NCBI GenBank assembly: GCA_021777105.1
Contig: JAIQZQ010000125.1
Location: forward strand, 1-64,000
Length of the DNA stretch: 64,000 nt
Direction: 5' to 3'
Origin: Candidatus Anammoxibacter sp.
GTDB taxonomy: Bacteria > Planctomycetota > Brocadiia > Brocadiales > Anammoxibacteraceae
Shown: one piece after another, positions 16,078 through 24,806 of the stretch
Layout: the number at the start of each line of letters is the position of its first letter
Position numbering within the stretch: position 1 is the stretch's first letter
Program-made: the position numbers and the translations under genes
Notes under the pieces: model-generated
Seen by the model: only the letters and a program-made list of their open reading frames with translations
Databases searched by the model: none
Told to the model about the DNA's origin: nothing

Positions 16078-17547
16078 ATGTACACAATTTTTGGTTGCGG
16101 AGCAATAGGCAGCTGCATAACCGTGGAATTAAGCAAGGGCGGCGCGGAACTGTTTGTTTTAGACAAGGATGAGGCGGCTTTAGAAGCTATAGGCACGCTG
16201 GGCGTCGAATCAATGGCTGCCGATATGTTGACAATAGACCTAAGCATACCGCAGGTGAGCAACGCTTCCGTTATCGCTATACTAACCGGCGATGATGCGG
16301 CTAACTTAGAGGCGTTAAAACGGATAAAGAAGGTATATTCAGACAAATTTGTGCTGATGGTCTCTAAGCGCCCGGAAGATTCAAAGAAATTATTTGAAAG
16401 CGGCGCCAGTATAGTTGTTCCGGCAAACAGTATAGTGTCAAAATCAGTTCTTCTGGAATTAAAGAACGCGGACCAGAAAAGGTCGGCTTTTCTGCTTGAG
16501 AAGGTGGCAAGGGGGGCGCGCGATAAAGGGCTTGCCATACTTTTGCAGAATAATCCTGATCCGGATGCCATAGCTTCAGGTTTGGCGCTTAAAAAATTGT
16601 GCGAAAAATTTGATGTAAAAAGCAAACTATTTTATGGCGGCACTATCAGCCATCAACAAAATAAGGCGCTTGTAAACATGTTGAACGTGGAAATGACGCA
16701 GTTAAAGTCGGAAAACGACGTCCGTCTAATGGTTGGTTCGTTTGATAAAGTCGCGTTGGTTGAAGCTTCAGTGTCGTCAAAGAACAATATGCTGCCTGAG
16801 GACGTAATACCAAACATTGTAATAGATCATCACCCTACAGACATCCAGGTGGAAGGCGAGTTTGTTGATATTCGACCTATGACAGGCTCTACTTCAACTA
16901 TAATGACGGGATATTTGAGGCAATTCGGCATTAAAATTGATTCTTCGCTTGCGACCGCGTTACGATACGGCATACGTGTTGACACTCTTGGGTTTACAAG
17001 AAACACTACAATGGAAGATTTGAATGCCGCCGCGTATCTATCTCCGTTAATTGACATGGGAATGTTGAGCCAGATTGAGAATCCTCCCATGAGCCTTGAA
17101 ACGTTCGATATTATAGGCCGCGCCATACGAAATAAAGAGATTAAAGGCTCATATATGATATCTTTTGTTGAATTTATCAAAGATAGAGACGCCCTTCCTC
17201 AGGCGGCGGAATTGATGTTGCAGTTGGAAGGCGTATATACGGTTTTAGTGTTCGGCATATTTAAAGACAAGGTGCAGTTGTCGGCCAGAAGCATTGACAC
17301 AAGGGTCAATTTAGGGAGTCTGCTGCAAAAGGCTTTTGGAGATATGAATGCCGGTGGGCACCAAAATATGGCCGCCGGCGCTATTGATTTGGGCATTTTT
17401 GGGGACGCAACAGACAGAAAAGCGTTGCTCAACGTTACTTTTGACGCAGTTAGGAAAAAATTTTTCTCCGTTGTCGGCGTTAGATTTGAGGATGATGTAA
17501 CAAAGGATTTAGACCAAGATAATAACGGGTCTATAGTTAATAATTAA
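16078..17547 (+). CDS. TrkA-N domain fused to a DHH/DHHA1 phosphoesterase
   Basis: A 489-residue fusion. Residues 1-130 are a Rossmann-type TrkA-N (RCK) domain, opening with IFGCGAIGSCITVELSKGGA. Residues about 145-480 are a DHH-DHHA1 phosphoesterase, with NNPDPDAIASGLALKKL (metal-binding DxD), IVIDHHPTD (the DHH motif) and a C-terminal GGHQNMAAGAID (GGGH-like DHHA1 motif). DHH-DHHA1 enzymes cleave nanoRNA, pAp or cyclic di-AMP, while RCK domains bind nucleotides. The substrate cannot be read from sequence. No potassium channel or transporter gene is nearby. The GTATG start has only a weak ribosome site. Confidence 0.8.
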   Translation: MYTIFGCGAIGSCITVELSKGGAELFVLDKDEAALEAIGTLGVESMAADMLTIDLSIPQVSNASVIAILTGDDAANLEALKRIKKVYSDKFVLMVSKRPEDSKKLFESGASIVVPANSIVSKSVLLELKNADQKRSAFLLEKVARGARDKGLAILLQNNPDPDAIASGLALKKLCEKFDVKSKLFYGGTISHQQNKALVNMLNVEMTQLKSENDVRLMVGSFDKVALVEASVSSKNNMLPEDVIPNIVIDHHPTDIQVEGEFVDIRPMTGSTSTIMTGYLRQFGIKIDSSLATALRYGIRVDTLGFTRNTTMEDLNAAAYLSPLIDMGMLSQIENPPMSLETFDIIGRAIRNKEIKGSYMISFVEFIKDRDALPQAAELMLQLEGVYTVLVFGIFKDKVQLSARSIDTRVNLGSLLQKAFGDMNAGGHQNMAAGAIDLGIFGDATDRKALLNVTFDAVRKKFFSVVGVRFEDDVTKDLDQDNNGSIVNN

Positions 17548-17572
17548 GCATAAACATTCCAGGCGCGGTAGA

Positions 17573-17920
17573 TTGAGTCTTTTACATTCTGAAAAAAAAA
17601 TATTTTGGGTTATCTTTTTTGCGATTCTTTTCCTGAACGGATGTGTTTATGTCCGTATTGAAAAAGTAAGTGAAACCGAGTTTGCCGGTAAGGGGCGCAA
17701 AGATGATATCTTGTTGGTAGAAGGCGAGTTACACAAGGGTTACGATCCTGTGGCTTTCGTGACGGTAGTAGGGTCGATAGTCACAAAAAATAAGGCAATT
17801 GATAAGAGATTAAAAAAAGAGGCTAGAAAAATAGGAGGAGACGCCGTCATATTTGTGACACGCACAAAAGAGTCAGGACATTATCCTATTATCACCGGTT
17901 TGATTGTTGTTTTTAAATGA
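17573..17920 (+). CDS. Small predicted lipoprotein
   Basis: A 115-residue protein with a signal segment ending in the lipobox LNGC (Cys at about residue 24). The rest is a compact soluble domain (KEARKIGGDAVIFVTRTKES). That core resembles small lipoproteins with the pattern ...A...GAdavi..., but I do not recognise a named family. Initiation is at TTG, since no ATG fits. It follows the DHH gene by 25 bp. Confidence 0.6.
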   Translation: MSLLHSEKKIFWVIFFAILFLNGCVYVRIEKVSETEFAGKGRKDDILLVEGELHKGYDPVAFVTVVGSIVTKNKAIDKRLKKEARKIGGDAVIFVTRTKESGHYPIITGLIVVFK

Positions 17921-17998
17921 TTTTTAATTTTTGACTTAACAAATGAATTTAACAAGCTTTAAAACGACAAAAAAATATAAAAAAATCATTTTATTCGC

Positions 17999-18026
17999 TT
18001 GACAAATACAACGGTATCATTATAAT
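17999..18026 (+). promoter_or_regulatory. Sigma-70-type promoter of the porin gene
   Basis: TTGACA (17999-18004), 16-bp spacer, TATAAT (18021-18026). Transcription would begin near 18033, leaving an untranslated leader of about 210 nt before the porin start. Confidence 0.8.
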
Positions 18027-18125
18027 GTGTGTTTAATATTAGAGTAAGAATATATTTTTTTTAGGGGATTATAAATTGTTTACTAACGTTTATTCAAGCT
18101 TTGACCTTTTAAGGAGAAAGGGGGG

Positions 18126-18152
18126 ATGAAGCGAATAAAGAAAAAAAAGTGA
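18126..18152 (+). CDS. Possible lysine-rich leader peptide upstream of the porin gene
   Basis: Within the porin leader an AAGGAG site at 18111-18116 is followed nine bases later by an 8-codon reading frame, MKRIKKKK and TGA. Its first codons resemble the porin's own start (MKRIGKSG), so it may be a translated leader peptide affecting downstream expression or a decayed duplicate start. No attenuator hairpin pair was identified. Confidence 0.35.
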   Translation: MKRIKKKK

Positions 18153-18246
18153 GAAAAAGGATGTGTTAGTTTATACTTTATAAACTAATAAATAATTAGT
18201 AAGTTATCTTATTTTAGATTTAGAGAAACAAATATAGGGAGGTAAA

Positions 18247-19434
18247 ATGAAACGAATAGGAAAAAGCGGTTTAATCGTTGCCCTATTGGGGTTGGCTATG
18301 TTTATTGGCGCTAACAAGCTTGCAAAAGCTGAAGGCCCAAATTTAGATAGCATTATAGAAGGTGTTAATATAAGCGGTTTTGTTACTACTTTTTATCAAT
18401 GGAATGGTTCAGAGCATTCAAGCGCCGGCGACAATGGCAATGGTAGCGGAAGAGACGCTATGGGTTTTCCAAATTTCTTGATGTTTAGGGATGACAACTC
18501 ATTTACATTAGAGAATGTAGAAATTCAGGTTTTTAAAGAAGCAACTGAAGAACATCCAGTTGGTTTTGGTTTTGTCACAAATTATGGCGAAATCGCTAGA
18601 AACCTAACTTTCGGCGGAAGATTTAGTAATGGCGACAATGACAATAATGATGAAGACAGGGTAACTGTTCAGCAGGGTTATGTTCAGTGGATTATCCCGG
18701 TTGGAAAAGGCATTGATTTCAAAATTGGTAGGTTTGCCACTTGGATCGGCGCTGAGTTGATTGAAGATGTTGACAACCCTAACCTTACACACAGCACTAA
18801 CTACAACAACTCTATTCCGTTTACTCATAGCGGTTTGAGTATGGGTTATGCTTTGACCGACACAATCAATATTACAGGTTATTTTGTTAACGGCTGGGAT
18901 ACTTTCACAGACAACAACAACGCTAAATCATTCGGTTGGCAGATTGCCTGGGCGCCTAACGACAAACTTTCAATGGTTTTAAATGGAATCCACGGTCCTG
19001 AACAGGCAAACAACAACCATGACGATACTCATCTTATAGATTGGGTTGGAACATATGTTGTAAATGACAAACTTTCTTTCCTTGCCAATTTTGACTATGG
19101 TTGGACTGAAGATAATCCAGGTATTAAAGGCAACGCAAACAGTGACGCTCACTGGGCTGGTTATGCTCTTACAGCTATCTGGAACTTTAATGATTGGATG
19201 AATTTGGCTGTTAGACATGAATATACTGACTATACTGATGAAATCGGATTGTCAATATGGGATTTTACAGCTACTCTAAACATTCGTGTTAGCGAAAATC
19301 TTTTGATTAGACCAGAATATAGACATAACGGCACAAATGATGAAGTTGATCAGGCTGCATTCACCGGCGCTAATACAACCGGTAGCAATGAAGATGATGA
19401 CATTTTTGCTATTGGTTTTTCATACATATTCTAA
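18247..19434 (+). CDS. Outer-membrane porin-like beta-barrel protein
   Basis: A 395-residue exported barrel protein. A signal peptide ends in AKA before EG (about residue 29). The mature chain resembles the outer-membrane beta-barrel (BBP2-type) proteins, with LENVEIQVFKEATE, FKIGRFATWIGAELIED, GWQIAWAPNDKLSMVLN and a C-terminal aromatic strand ending FSYIF. It is rich in Asn, Asp and Gly in loops. Strong consensus promoter, GGGAGG ribosome site and a very strong terminator indicate high expression, so it may be a major porin. The transported solutes are unknown. Confidence 0.8.
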   Translation: MKRIGKSGLIVALLGLAMFIGANKLAKAEGPNLDSIIEGVNISGFVTTFYQWNGSEHSSAGDNGNGSGRDAMGFPNFLMFRDDNSFTLENVEIQVFKEATEEHPVGFGFVTNYGEIARNLTFGGRFSNGDNDNNDEDRVTVQQGYVQWIIPVGKGIDFKIGRFATWIGAELIEDVDNPNLTHSTNYNNSIPFTHSGLSMGYALTDTINITGYFVNGWDTFTDNNNAKSFGWQIAWAPNDKLSMVLNGIHGPEQANNNHDDTHLIDWVGTYVVNDKLSFLANFDYGWTEDNPGIKGNANSDAHWAGYALTAIWNFNDWMNLAVRHEYTDYTDEIGLSIWDFTATLNIRVSENLLIRPEYRHNGTNDEVDQAAFTGANTTGSNEDDDIFAIGFSYIF

Positions 19435-19481
19435 AAACCGGATTTGTTTAGCTAGTTAATAGAGTATAGAGTTTATTTTAA

Positions 19482-19525
19482 ATGCCTTCTATTGTGAGCA
19501 ATCACAATAGAAGGCATTTTTTTTT
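19482..19525 (+). terminator. Strong rho-independent terminator after the porin gene
   Basis: Perfect 16-bp arms atgccttctattgtga (19482-19497) and tcacaatagaaggcat (19502-19517), GCAA tetraloop, then eight T. Confidence 0.95.
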
Positions 19526-19564
19526 GACTAAAAAACGTCAATTATTGTTCTGTTAAAATGTGTT

Positions 19565-19695
19565 CTTTTTGACAGTAATAGTCTTGTAGACAGATCCAAA
19601 TATTTTTTGATTACCGTATAACACTGCACGCTAACAAGCATAAATAGTTTTTAAAAGTTTTGAAGCAACCTGTAAGATTGCTTTAGCAATATAGA
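19565..19695 (+). repeat. Dispersed repeat family B, copy 2
   Basis: Homologous over about 120 bp to 12054-12190 (agtcttgtagacag, caaatattttttga, ctaacaagcataaa, ttttgaagcaacctgtaaga). It again ends right before a start codon. Confidence 0.7.
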
Positions 19696-19709
19696 AAATT
19701 TAGAAAATA

Positions 19710-20690
19710 ATGTCCCAAAATTCCTGGAAAAAAGAAGAAAGGTATTTTTCATTTAACCGATTTCTTAAAGAAAAATTCCCTTTTAAGGTTTATAAGATAC
19801 CTATACATGCTGGGTTTACATGCCCGAATCTGGACGGGAAAGTTGCGTCAGGAGGATGTGTTTATTGCGCAAATGAGAGTTTCAGCCCAAATGCCAGGAG
19901 CAAATTTATTCCTATAAACGAGCAGGTGGAAAACGGTAAAGCGTTTTTAAAAAAAAGATATAGAGCTGAGAAATTTATAGCATACTTCCAATCATATTCA
20001 AACACATATGGAAGTATAAATATATTAAAAGAAAAATATGACCAGGCTTTGAATTCTGAAGATATAATAGGCATTTCAATCGGGACACGGCCTGATTGCG
20101 TTTCAGATGAAGTTTTGGATTTAATTAGCGGTTATTCAAAAAAATATCATACCTGGCTGGAACTGGGCCTTCAATCAAGGCATAACAACACCCTTGAGAG
20201 GATAAATCGCGGGCATTTATATGAGGAGTGTGAAGACGCCGTGCGACGCGCTAAACGTTTGGGCCTTCTGGTATGTTTGCACGTGATTTTAGGGCTTCCC
20301 GGAGAGAGCGCGGAGGATATGATGGAAACCGCAGATGCAGTTGCGGCATTAGGTGCTGACGGCATTAAAATACACCATTTATATGTTGCAAAGAATACAG
20401 CGTTGGCTGAAGAATATTTTAATGGAAACGTAAAAACGCTTTCAATAGAAGAATATGTCCCTCTTGTGGCTGACTTTCTTGAGCGTATTCCGTCTGAAAC
20501 TGCAGTTCAAAGGTTAATGGGCGACACGCATGGCAAATTTCTAATTTCCCCTGTATGGACGACCAGCAAAGCGAAGATATTAGAGTTAATCAGCCGCGAG
20601 TTAGAAAAACGAAACTCATTCCAAGGCGTAAAATGCCAAACGTTGCCTGATGAAAGTCTGATAACATCCCAAAGTTCGAAGATTTTCTAG
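19710..20690 (+). CDS. Radical SAM protein, YhcC/TIGR01212 type
   Basis: A 326-residue radical SAM protein. The iron-sulfur cysteines lie in GFTCPNLDGKVASGGCVYC near residues 35-53, with the family spacing C-x10-C-x2-C. Other conserved parts are YFQSYSNTYG, GISIGTRPDC, WLELGLQSRH, INRGHLYEEC, HVILGLPGES and IKIHHLYVAKNT, all typical of the YhcC group. The substrate of this group is not firmly known; a tRNA or protein modification role is a guess. It stands alone, after repeat copy B2, with a poor ribosome site. Confidence 0.88.
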   Translation: MSQNSWKKEERYFSFNRFLKEKFPFKVYKIPIHAGFTCPNLDGKVASGGCVYCANESFSPNARSKFIPINEQVENGKAFLKKRYRAEKFIAYFQSYSNTYGSINILKEKYDQALNSEDIIGISIGTRPDCVSDEVLDLISGYSKKYHTWLELGLQSRHNNTLERINRGHLYEECEDAVRRAKRLGLLVCLHVILGLPGESAEDMMETADAVAALGADGIKIHHLYVAKNTALAEEYFNGNVKTLSIEEYVPLVADFLERIPSETAVQRLMGDTHGKFLISPVWTTSKAKILELISRELEKRNSFQGVKCQTLPDESLITSQSSKIF

Positions 20691-20979
20691 CTTTAAGCCT
20701 TGTCAAATAATTTTTTCTTAATTTTGACAGAATATATCTAAAAAATACCGGCTTTTAGCGTTTTTTTAAGATTCATTTAAAAATAAAAAACGTTTTTACT
20801 ACCATTGTCATTTTTAAGCGGAATAGATGCATTTTAATAAGAATAAACCCTGTTCCTCTCTTTACCCGCATCTTTATAACATTTTTCTAATATCTTTAAC
20901 TGTAACACAAATTTATTCTTAAAAAAATACGATACCGTTTATTCATTATTTGATCCGAAGCTCAATGTTGTTGTATATT

Positions 20980-21279
20980 GGTTTGTTGGGTCTATAGGTG
21001 TTTTTGTGGCTAAAATAGGAACTTTTTTAGATGATGGCTCTCAAAAGGAATATCATTTATTCGCTTCAAATCGTCAACCCCTATAACGGGCGAGAGTTGC
21101 GGGCTCCGAAGGGAATAAATGATTAGCTTTCTTCATTATAATATAACATTATCTACCCGCTAATATTTGTAGTAGAAATTAATTGATCTACGAATAGCCG
21201 TAACTATCCTAAAATACGAGAGTTATGAGTGTTTAACTGTTAAATTTACCCACAGAAACACCTATAGAGGCGGTTTGTT
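20980..21279. mobile_element. MITE-like element with 23-bp terminal inverted repeats and 8-bp target duplication
   Basis: Near-perfect inverted repeats (ctataggtgtttttgtggc at 20992-21010; reverse complement around 21247-21266) enclose about 230 bp. Identical 8-bp direct repeats ggtttgtt (20980-20987 and 21272-21279) lie just outside, as expected of a transposition target duplication. Inside, atcatttattcgcttc (about 21054-21069) pairs with gaagggaataaatgat (about 21107-21122). There is no coding potential, so it would depend on a transposase elsewhere, or it could be a structured RNA. Confidence 0.65.
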
Positions 21280-21559
21280 AAAAGTTGGTTTTGCCCCTTG
21301 CAGCTTTGGCTCTTTGTTTGTATCTATTCAGTGTTATTTTTATTCTTTTTAACTAATTCTTGTTTAAAAGCGCATGTAACAATCTGCCACATTTAGCAAA
21401 CATATATCAAGCGCCCCCACCCCCTTTTTAGCAAAGGCTACGGGGGGATTTGAATGTCAATTATCCTTTAATTTTAATAACTTAAACCTCATGCTAAGCA
21501 TGAGGTCAGAGCTTTGCTATGCGCTAAAGTGAGTGATATAGGTAATCCTTGCATTAAGA

Positions 21560-21668
21560 GAATACCTCCTTACGATATACTAAGATGTACCTAAATGATA
21601 TAAGGAGGTATTCAATGAGAGAGTTGACAAAGTTATCGTATGTAGAACGGGAATTCAAATATCATTAA
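21560..21668 (+). pseudogene. Decayed start of an insertion-sequence-like gene with hidden ribosome site
   Basis: A perfect 13-bp inverted repeat (gaatacctcctta at 21560-21572; taaggaggtattc at 21601-21613) includes an ideal Shine-Dalgarno sequence in its right arm. An ATG at 21615 follows, opening MRELTKLSYVEREFKYH and then a stop. Transposase genes often hide their ribosome site in such a stem. I read this as the left end of a lost element, but the 17 codons are too few to name a family. Confidence 0.45.
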
Positions 21669-21972
21669 CTGTTAGTTCCAAGGGTTTCGTTGCTAATATG
21701 ATTGGATTATAGAGTCTTAAGTCCTCTTTCATTGTTTATCAGAATAAATGAGACATTTGTGGGCGCATTGGTATCGTGAATTTCTAGTACATAATTGGGC
21801 AAAAAGCTAAACATATGTGAAAGTGTAATTTGCAAAAGATAAAGCTTACAACCAAGTTAACCATTTGCGATTTTACCCTTTTAGGGTCCTGTTACTAACC
21901 ACCCTTTTTAGGGGTGGTGGTTGATTGCTTTTTTAAGGTGCACTCTCTTCGAATCTCCCTTATTCCATCTTT

Positions 21973-22027
21973 GGCCCCCTGGGCATAATTCTCACTAAAG
22001 CAGGCAAGTTGCTCTGTGTTCATTTAC
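21973..22027 (-). repeat. Dispersed repeat family A, copy 2
   Basis: Minus-strand copy of the family aatgaacac-agagcaacttgc-ctgctttagtgagaattat followed by the GC-rich gcccaggggg part. Confidence 0.75.
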
Positions 22028-22343
22028 TAAAGAGCGTCATCTAAGGGATTTTGTATGTTTTATATTAACTCACGCAGAAAATATATTTTTGTTAATATGA
22101 TTGTGGATTTTTATTTATCCTGCTTATCCAGATTATGTTATTGTAAAACTATCATCTATGTTTAATTGATCGGAGTGGTATGTGGTTTTTATTAGAGCTC
22201 TGGAATATGGGGAGCAGAGCTACTTGCAATTAAATGCCGGAAACGTTTATTTTTTTACGATAAAAAAATCTAATGCGGTTGTTTTTTAAGATAATGCGAG
22301 ACTTTTTGTGATGAGATGTATTAAAATCATGCAAAGTTGTGAA

Positions 22344-24728
22344 TTACCGGGCAATATTTGTTGCGGGTAATTTTTCCTGAGCCGCTGTTGGCGCTATTGA
22401 GTTTAGTTCTGTAAATTTTTCAATTATCTCTTGATTTACAGTGTATGTGCACTCTGCATTACTGGAAATTACATAGTAATAATCCGTGTTTTTCTTCTTT
22501 TTGGCAAGTACCTCATATCGCGTCCCGTCATATAACTCTACAGTAGCTTTAAGGTCAGGTTTGTCTAATCCATAATCAACAAGATTGTTAATGTTATACT
22601 CAATTATCTCATCAGCTGTAAGGTTTCCAAGCGTCCACACAAGGAATTCGATTTGCCTGTTGTTCATTCCTTCAAGTTCAGGTGTCGCAGATTGCCAATT
22701 GCCGTCATTTTTTGTAAAAACAAATTCGTTTTTAGGCGAAGAGTAATTAAAAGTAAGTTTTTTCAGCTTTGCGGATTCAAAACGCAGAATTGTTTTAGAA
22801 ACAAGCTCTGTTTTTATTAAATCAACTTTTTTTGAGGCTAATTCAAAGACAACATTTCCGCCTTTTGTCATTGCAAAGTAGTCGGAATTTAACTCCGGTT
22901 TTGTTTGATTGCCGATTAGCAGCGTTGTTGATTCGGTTTTACTTTCGGATGCAGCTTCTTTATTTTCCGTTTCAGGCTGTGACTGCGCCTGTTCCCCGGA
23001 TGAATCGGTTGTTTCTGACTGATGGGGCGCGTCTTTATAGCAAATAGTTAGTTTTGAGTTTGGCCTGTCCAGTCCAAATTTGGAAATATCTTCAGGATTA
23101 ATTGCCGCTACTCGATTAGCTTTTAGAAATGAAGCGCTATGAACAATTAAATCCGTCATTTCGCTATCAGGTATGCCTGTTATTGGGCTTGTCATTGCCC
23201 AGTTGGTTCCTTTGCCGGCCTTTTTAATAAGATTAAACTCTATGCCGTTTTTCTCAATTATAAGTTTTGTAACAGTGTTTTTGTCATAAAACTGTATCAG
23301 CTTATCGTGAAATGTCAGCAATCCGCCAACCAGTTTCTCATAAAGTCCCAGTGAAGTTATGGTGAAAATAGGGGCTTCGTTTGGCCTTTTCACATAACAC
23401 TGTCCTCCGTCCTCTGCTTTGTTGCCAAGGAAGAACTGTGTAGGCTCTTTATCGCCTTTTTTATAAATAGCCACATTAAAGACCGGATTTTTAAGTCCAT
23501 ATCTATCAAGATCGTCGGTTTTATTGGCGACAAACTCTAAAATTCGCAAATCTTTAGCTTCCTCAATAAGCTTTTTAACGACATCCATATCCGCCAGGGC
23601 GTCTATAGGTTCAGTTATTCTCCAATCGTATTTATCTGTTTTTATGATAGACAGCTTTTTACCGTCCGGTGTTGTTATCTCAACCCGTTCCACACCCAAC
23701 GTGCCTGCTACGGTTTCAAACCTTACAAGATCTCTGCTTCGCAAAAGGTCTGGGTTTACCGAGAGTTCGTTTACGATCATATTTTCCAGCATAAATATTG
23801 ATTTCTCATTGTCTCGTTTAGCGTAAACTTTGTTATCCATTGAATGTCCGAATGAGATGTTTTGAACATAATCGCCTTGTGTTATTGATATCCTGTATTT
23901 TGGATTGTCAAGGCCATACATTGATAGATTGCTGTCTGCGTCGGTAACAAAATCGGCCTCTTCAATTTTTAGATTTTTAAGGCTTTCAATTATTTCGGCG
24001 ATTTTCTTATTATCGCATCGGTCGGTTACAGGTTTAGCCATTCGCCAAAAATCCTCAATCCTGGCGGCCTCTATAATTTGCCCGCCGGGTTGCGTTATTG
24101 CAAGTTTTGAGACTGCGTCTTTGTCTATGTCCGCTACCCATTTGTCGCGGAATCCATTAGGGTCAAAATCCAATTTTTGCGCTATTGAATCGCTAACAAC
24201 CATAACGTCGTCAGTTTTATTTAATTGTAGATACACATGTTTGCCGGTGGGAACTCTTTTGCCTATTACAAATGAATATTCTTTATTGCCCTTTGCGCCG
24301 GTTAAATTGTTTGAGTTGTCAGCTTTCCCAGTCCAGAATGTTATCTCAAACATAGGGTTTTTCATCCCATAATCTTGCCGCCCGTCCTCTAAGATTTCGT
24401 TGTCGTCAAATCTCCTGATGTTTTGAAGAAACTCAAGCTCTGAAAGGAAACCATTAATTATAGACTTGTCGGCCCTTGTTCTAACCGGCTCTTCAAGCAT
24501 CCAGTAATCGCCGCCTGACACGCTTCTCTTTCGTTTTTCAAACAAAAACGGCTCGCCGTTTTTTACCATTTTAATTTTAAAGACCGAGTTTGAATCAATG
24601 TTGAAAAAGACTTTTTTCTGAATATTGCGCCGTTCTTCATGCGTCGTTTGCTTTTTTTCGTAAAGAAATACGTACGCCGCTCCTATAATAGCGACAAGGG
24701 CTAGTATAATTGTAGTTTTAAATTTCAT
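22344..24728 (-). CDS. DUF4340-repeat membrane-anchored protein of a Gld-like ABC cluster
   Basis: A 794-residue protein with one N-terminal membrane anchor (TTIILALVAIIGAAYVFLY) and a large extracytoplasmic part made of repeated DUF4340-like units. The unit pattern is YGLKNPMFEITFW...V.IGK......Y.......V..., seen near residues 120, 270, 410, 570 and 730 (for example YGLDNPKYRISITQGD, YGLKNPVFNVAIYKKGD, FGLDRPNSKLTICYKD, YGLDKPDLKATVELYD). Such proteins regularly stand next to GldG-like genes, as here (78 bp upstream). The function is unknown. A Glu/Gln/Ser-rich linker occurs around residues 575-600. It is the last gene of a four-gene minus-strand cluster. Confidence 0.85.
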   Translation of the reverse strand: MKFKTTIILALVAIIGAAYVFLYEKKQTTHEERRNIQKKVFFNIDSNSVFKIKMVKNGEPFLFEKRKRSVSGGDYWMLEEPVRTRADKSIINGFLSELEFLQNIRRFDDNEILEDGRQDYGMKNPMFEITFWTGKADNSNNLTGAKGNKEYSFVIGKRVPTGKHVYLQLNKTDDVMVVSDSIAQKLDFDPNGFRDKWVADIDKDAVSKLAITQPGGQIIEAARIEDFWRMAKPVTDRCDNKKIAEIIESLKNLKIEEADFVTDADSNLSMYGLDNPKYRISITQGDYVQNISFGHSMDNKVYAKRDNEKSIFMLENMIVNELSVNPDLLRSRDLVRFETVAGTLGVERVEITTPDGKKLSIIKTDKYDWRITEPIDALADMDVVKKLIEEAKDLRILEFVANKTDDLDRYGLKNPVFNVAIYKKGDKEPTQFFLGNKAEDGGQCYVKRPNEAPIFTITSLGLYEKLVGGLLTFHDKLIQFYDKNTVTKLIIEKNGIEFNLIKKAGKGTNWAMTSPITGIPDSEMTDLIVHSASFLKANRVAAINPEDISKFGLDRPNSKLTICYKDAPHQSETTDSSGEQAQSQPETENKEAASESKTESTTLLIGNQTKPELNSDYFAMTKGGNVVFELASKKVDLIKTELVSKTILRFESAKLKKLTFNYSSPKNEFVFTKNDGNWQSATPELEGMNNRQIEFLVWTLGNLTADEIIEYNINNLVDYGLDKPDLKATVELYDGTRYEVLAKKKKNTDYYYVISSNAECTYTVNQEIIEKFTELNSIAPTAAQEKLPATNIAR

Positions 24729-24806
24729 AATAAATTTGTGATTTAATTAATTAAGGTTTGCGTATTTGGAAACAGGATACAAGAATTTATATTTGCTGTA
24801 AAAGTA

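Larger units (their letters stand above)
20691..22343. other. 1.65-kb gene-free region with mobile-element remnants
   Basis: No credible full gene on either strand. Contents in order: the inverted-repeat element at 20980-21279; a perfect palindrome cctcatgct-a-agcatgagg (21487-21505); an inverted repeat covering a ribosome site and a decayed gene start (21560-21668); a terminator-like hairpin near 21896-21928 (aaccaccc...gggtggtggtt followed by T runs); and a copy of repeat family A (21973-22027). The remainder is plain AT-rich sequence. Confidence 0.6.

Noticed and set aside
21185..21215. gccgtaactatcctaa similarity to a conserved 23S rRNA segment
   Set aside because: Only about 11-15 bases agree and the flanks are unlike rRNA; the site is inside the inverted-repeat element.
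21950..21962. ttcgaatctccc as a tRNA T-arm
   Set aside because: No matching acceptor, D or anticodon stems could be built around it. The similar word at 40911-40922 also has none.
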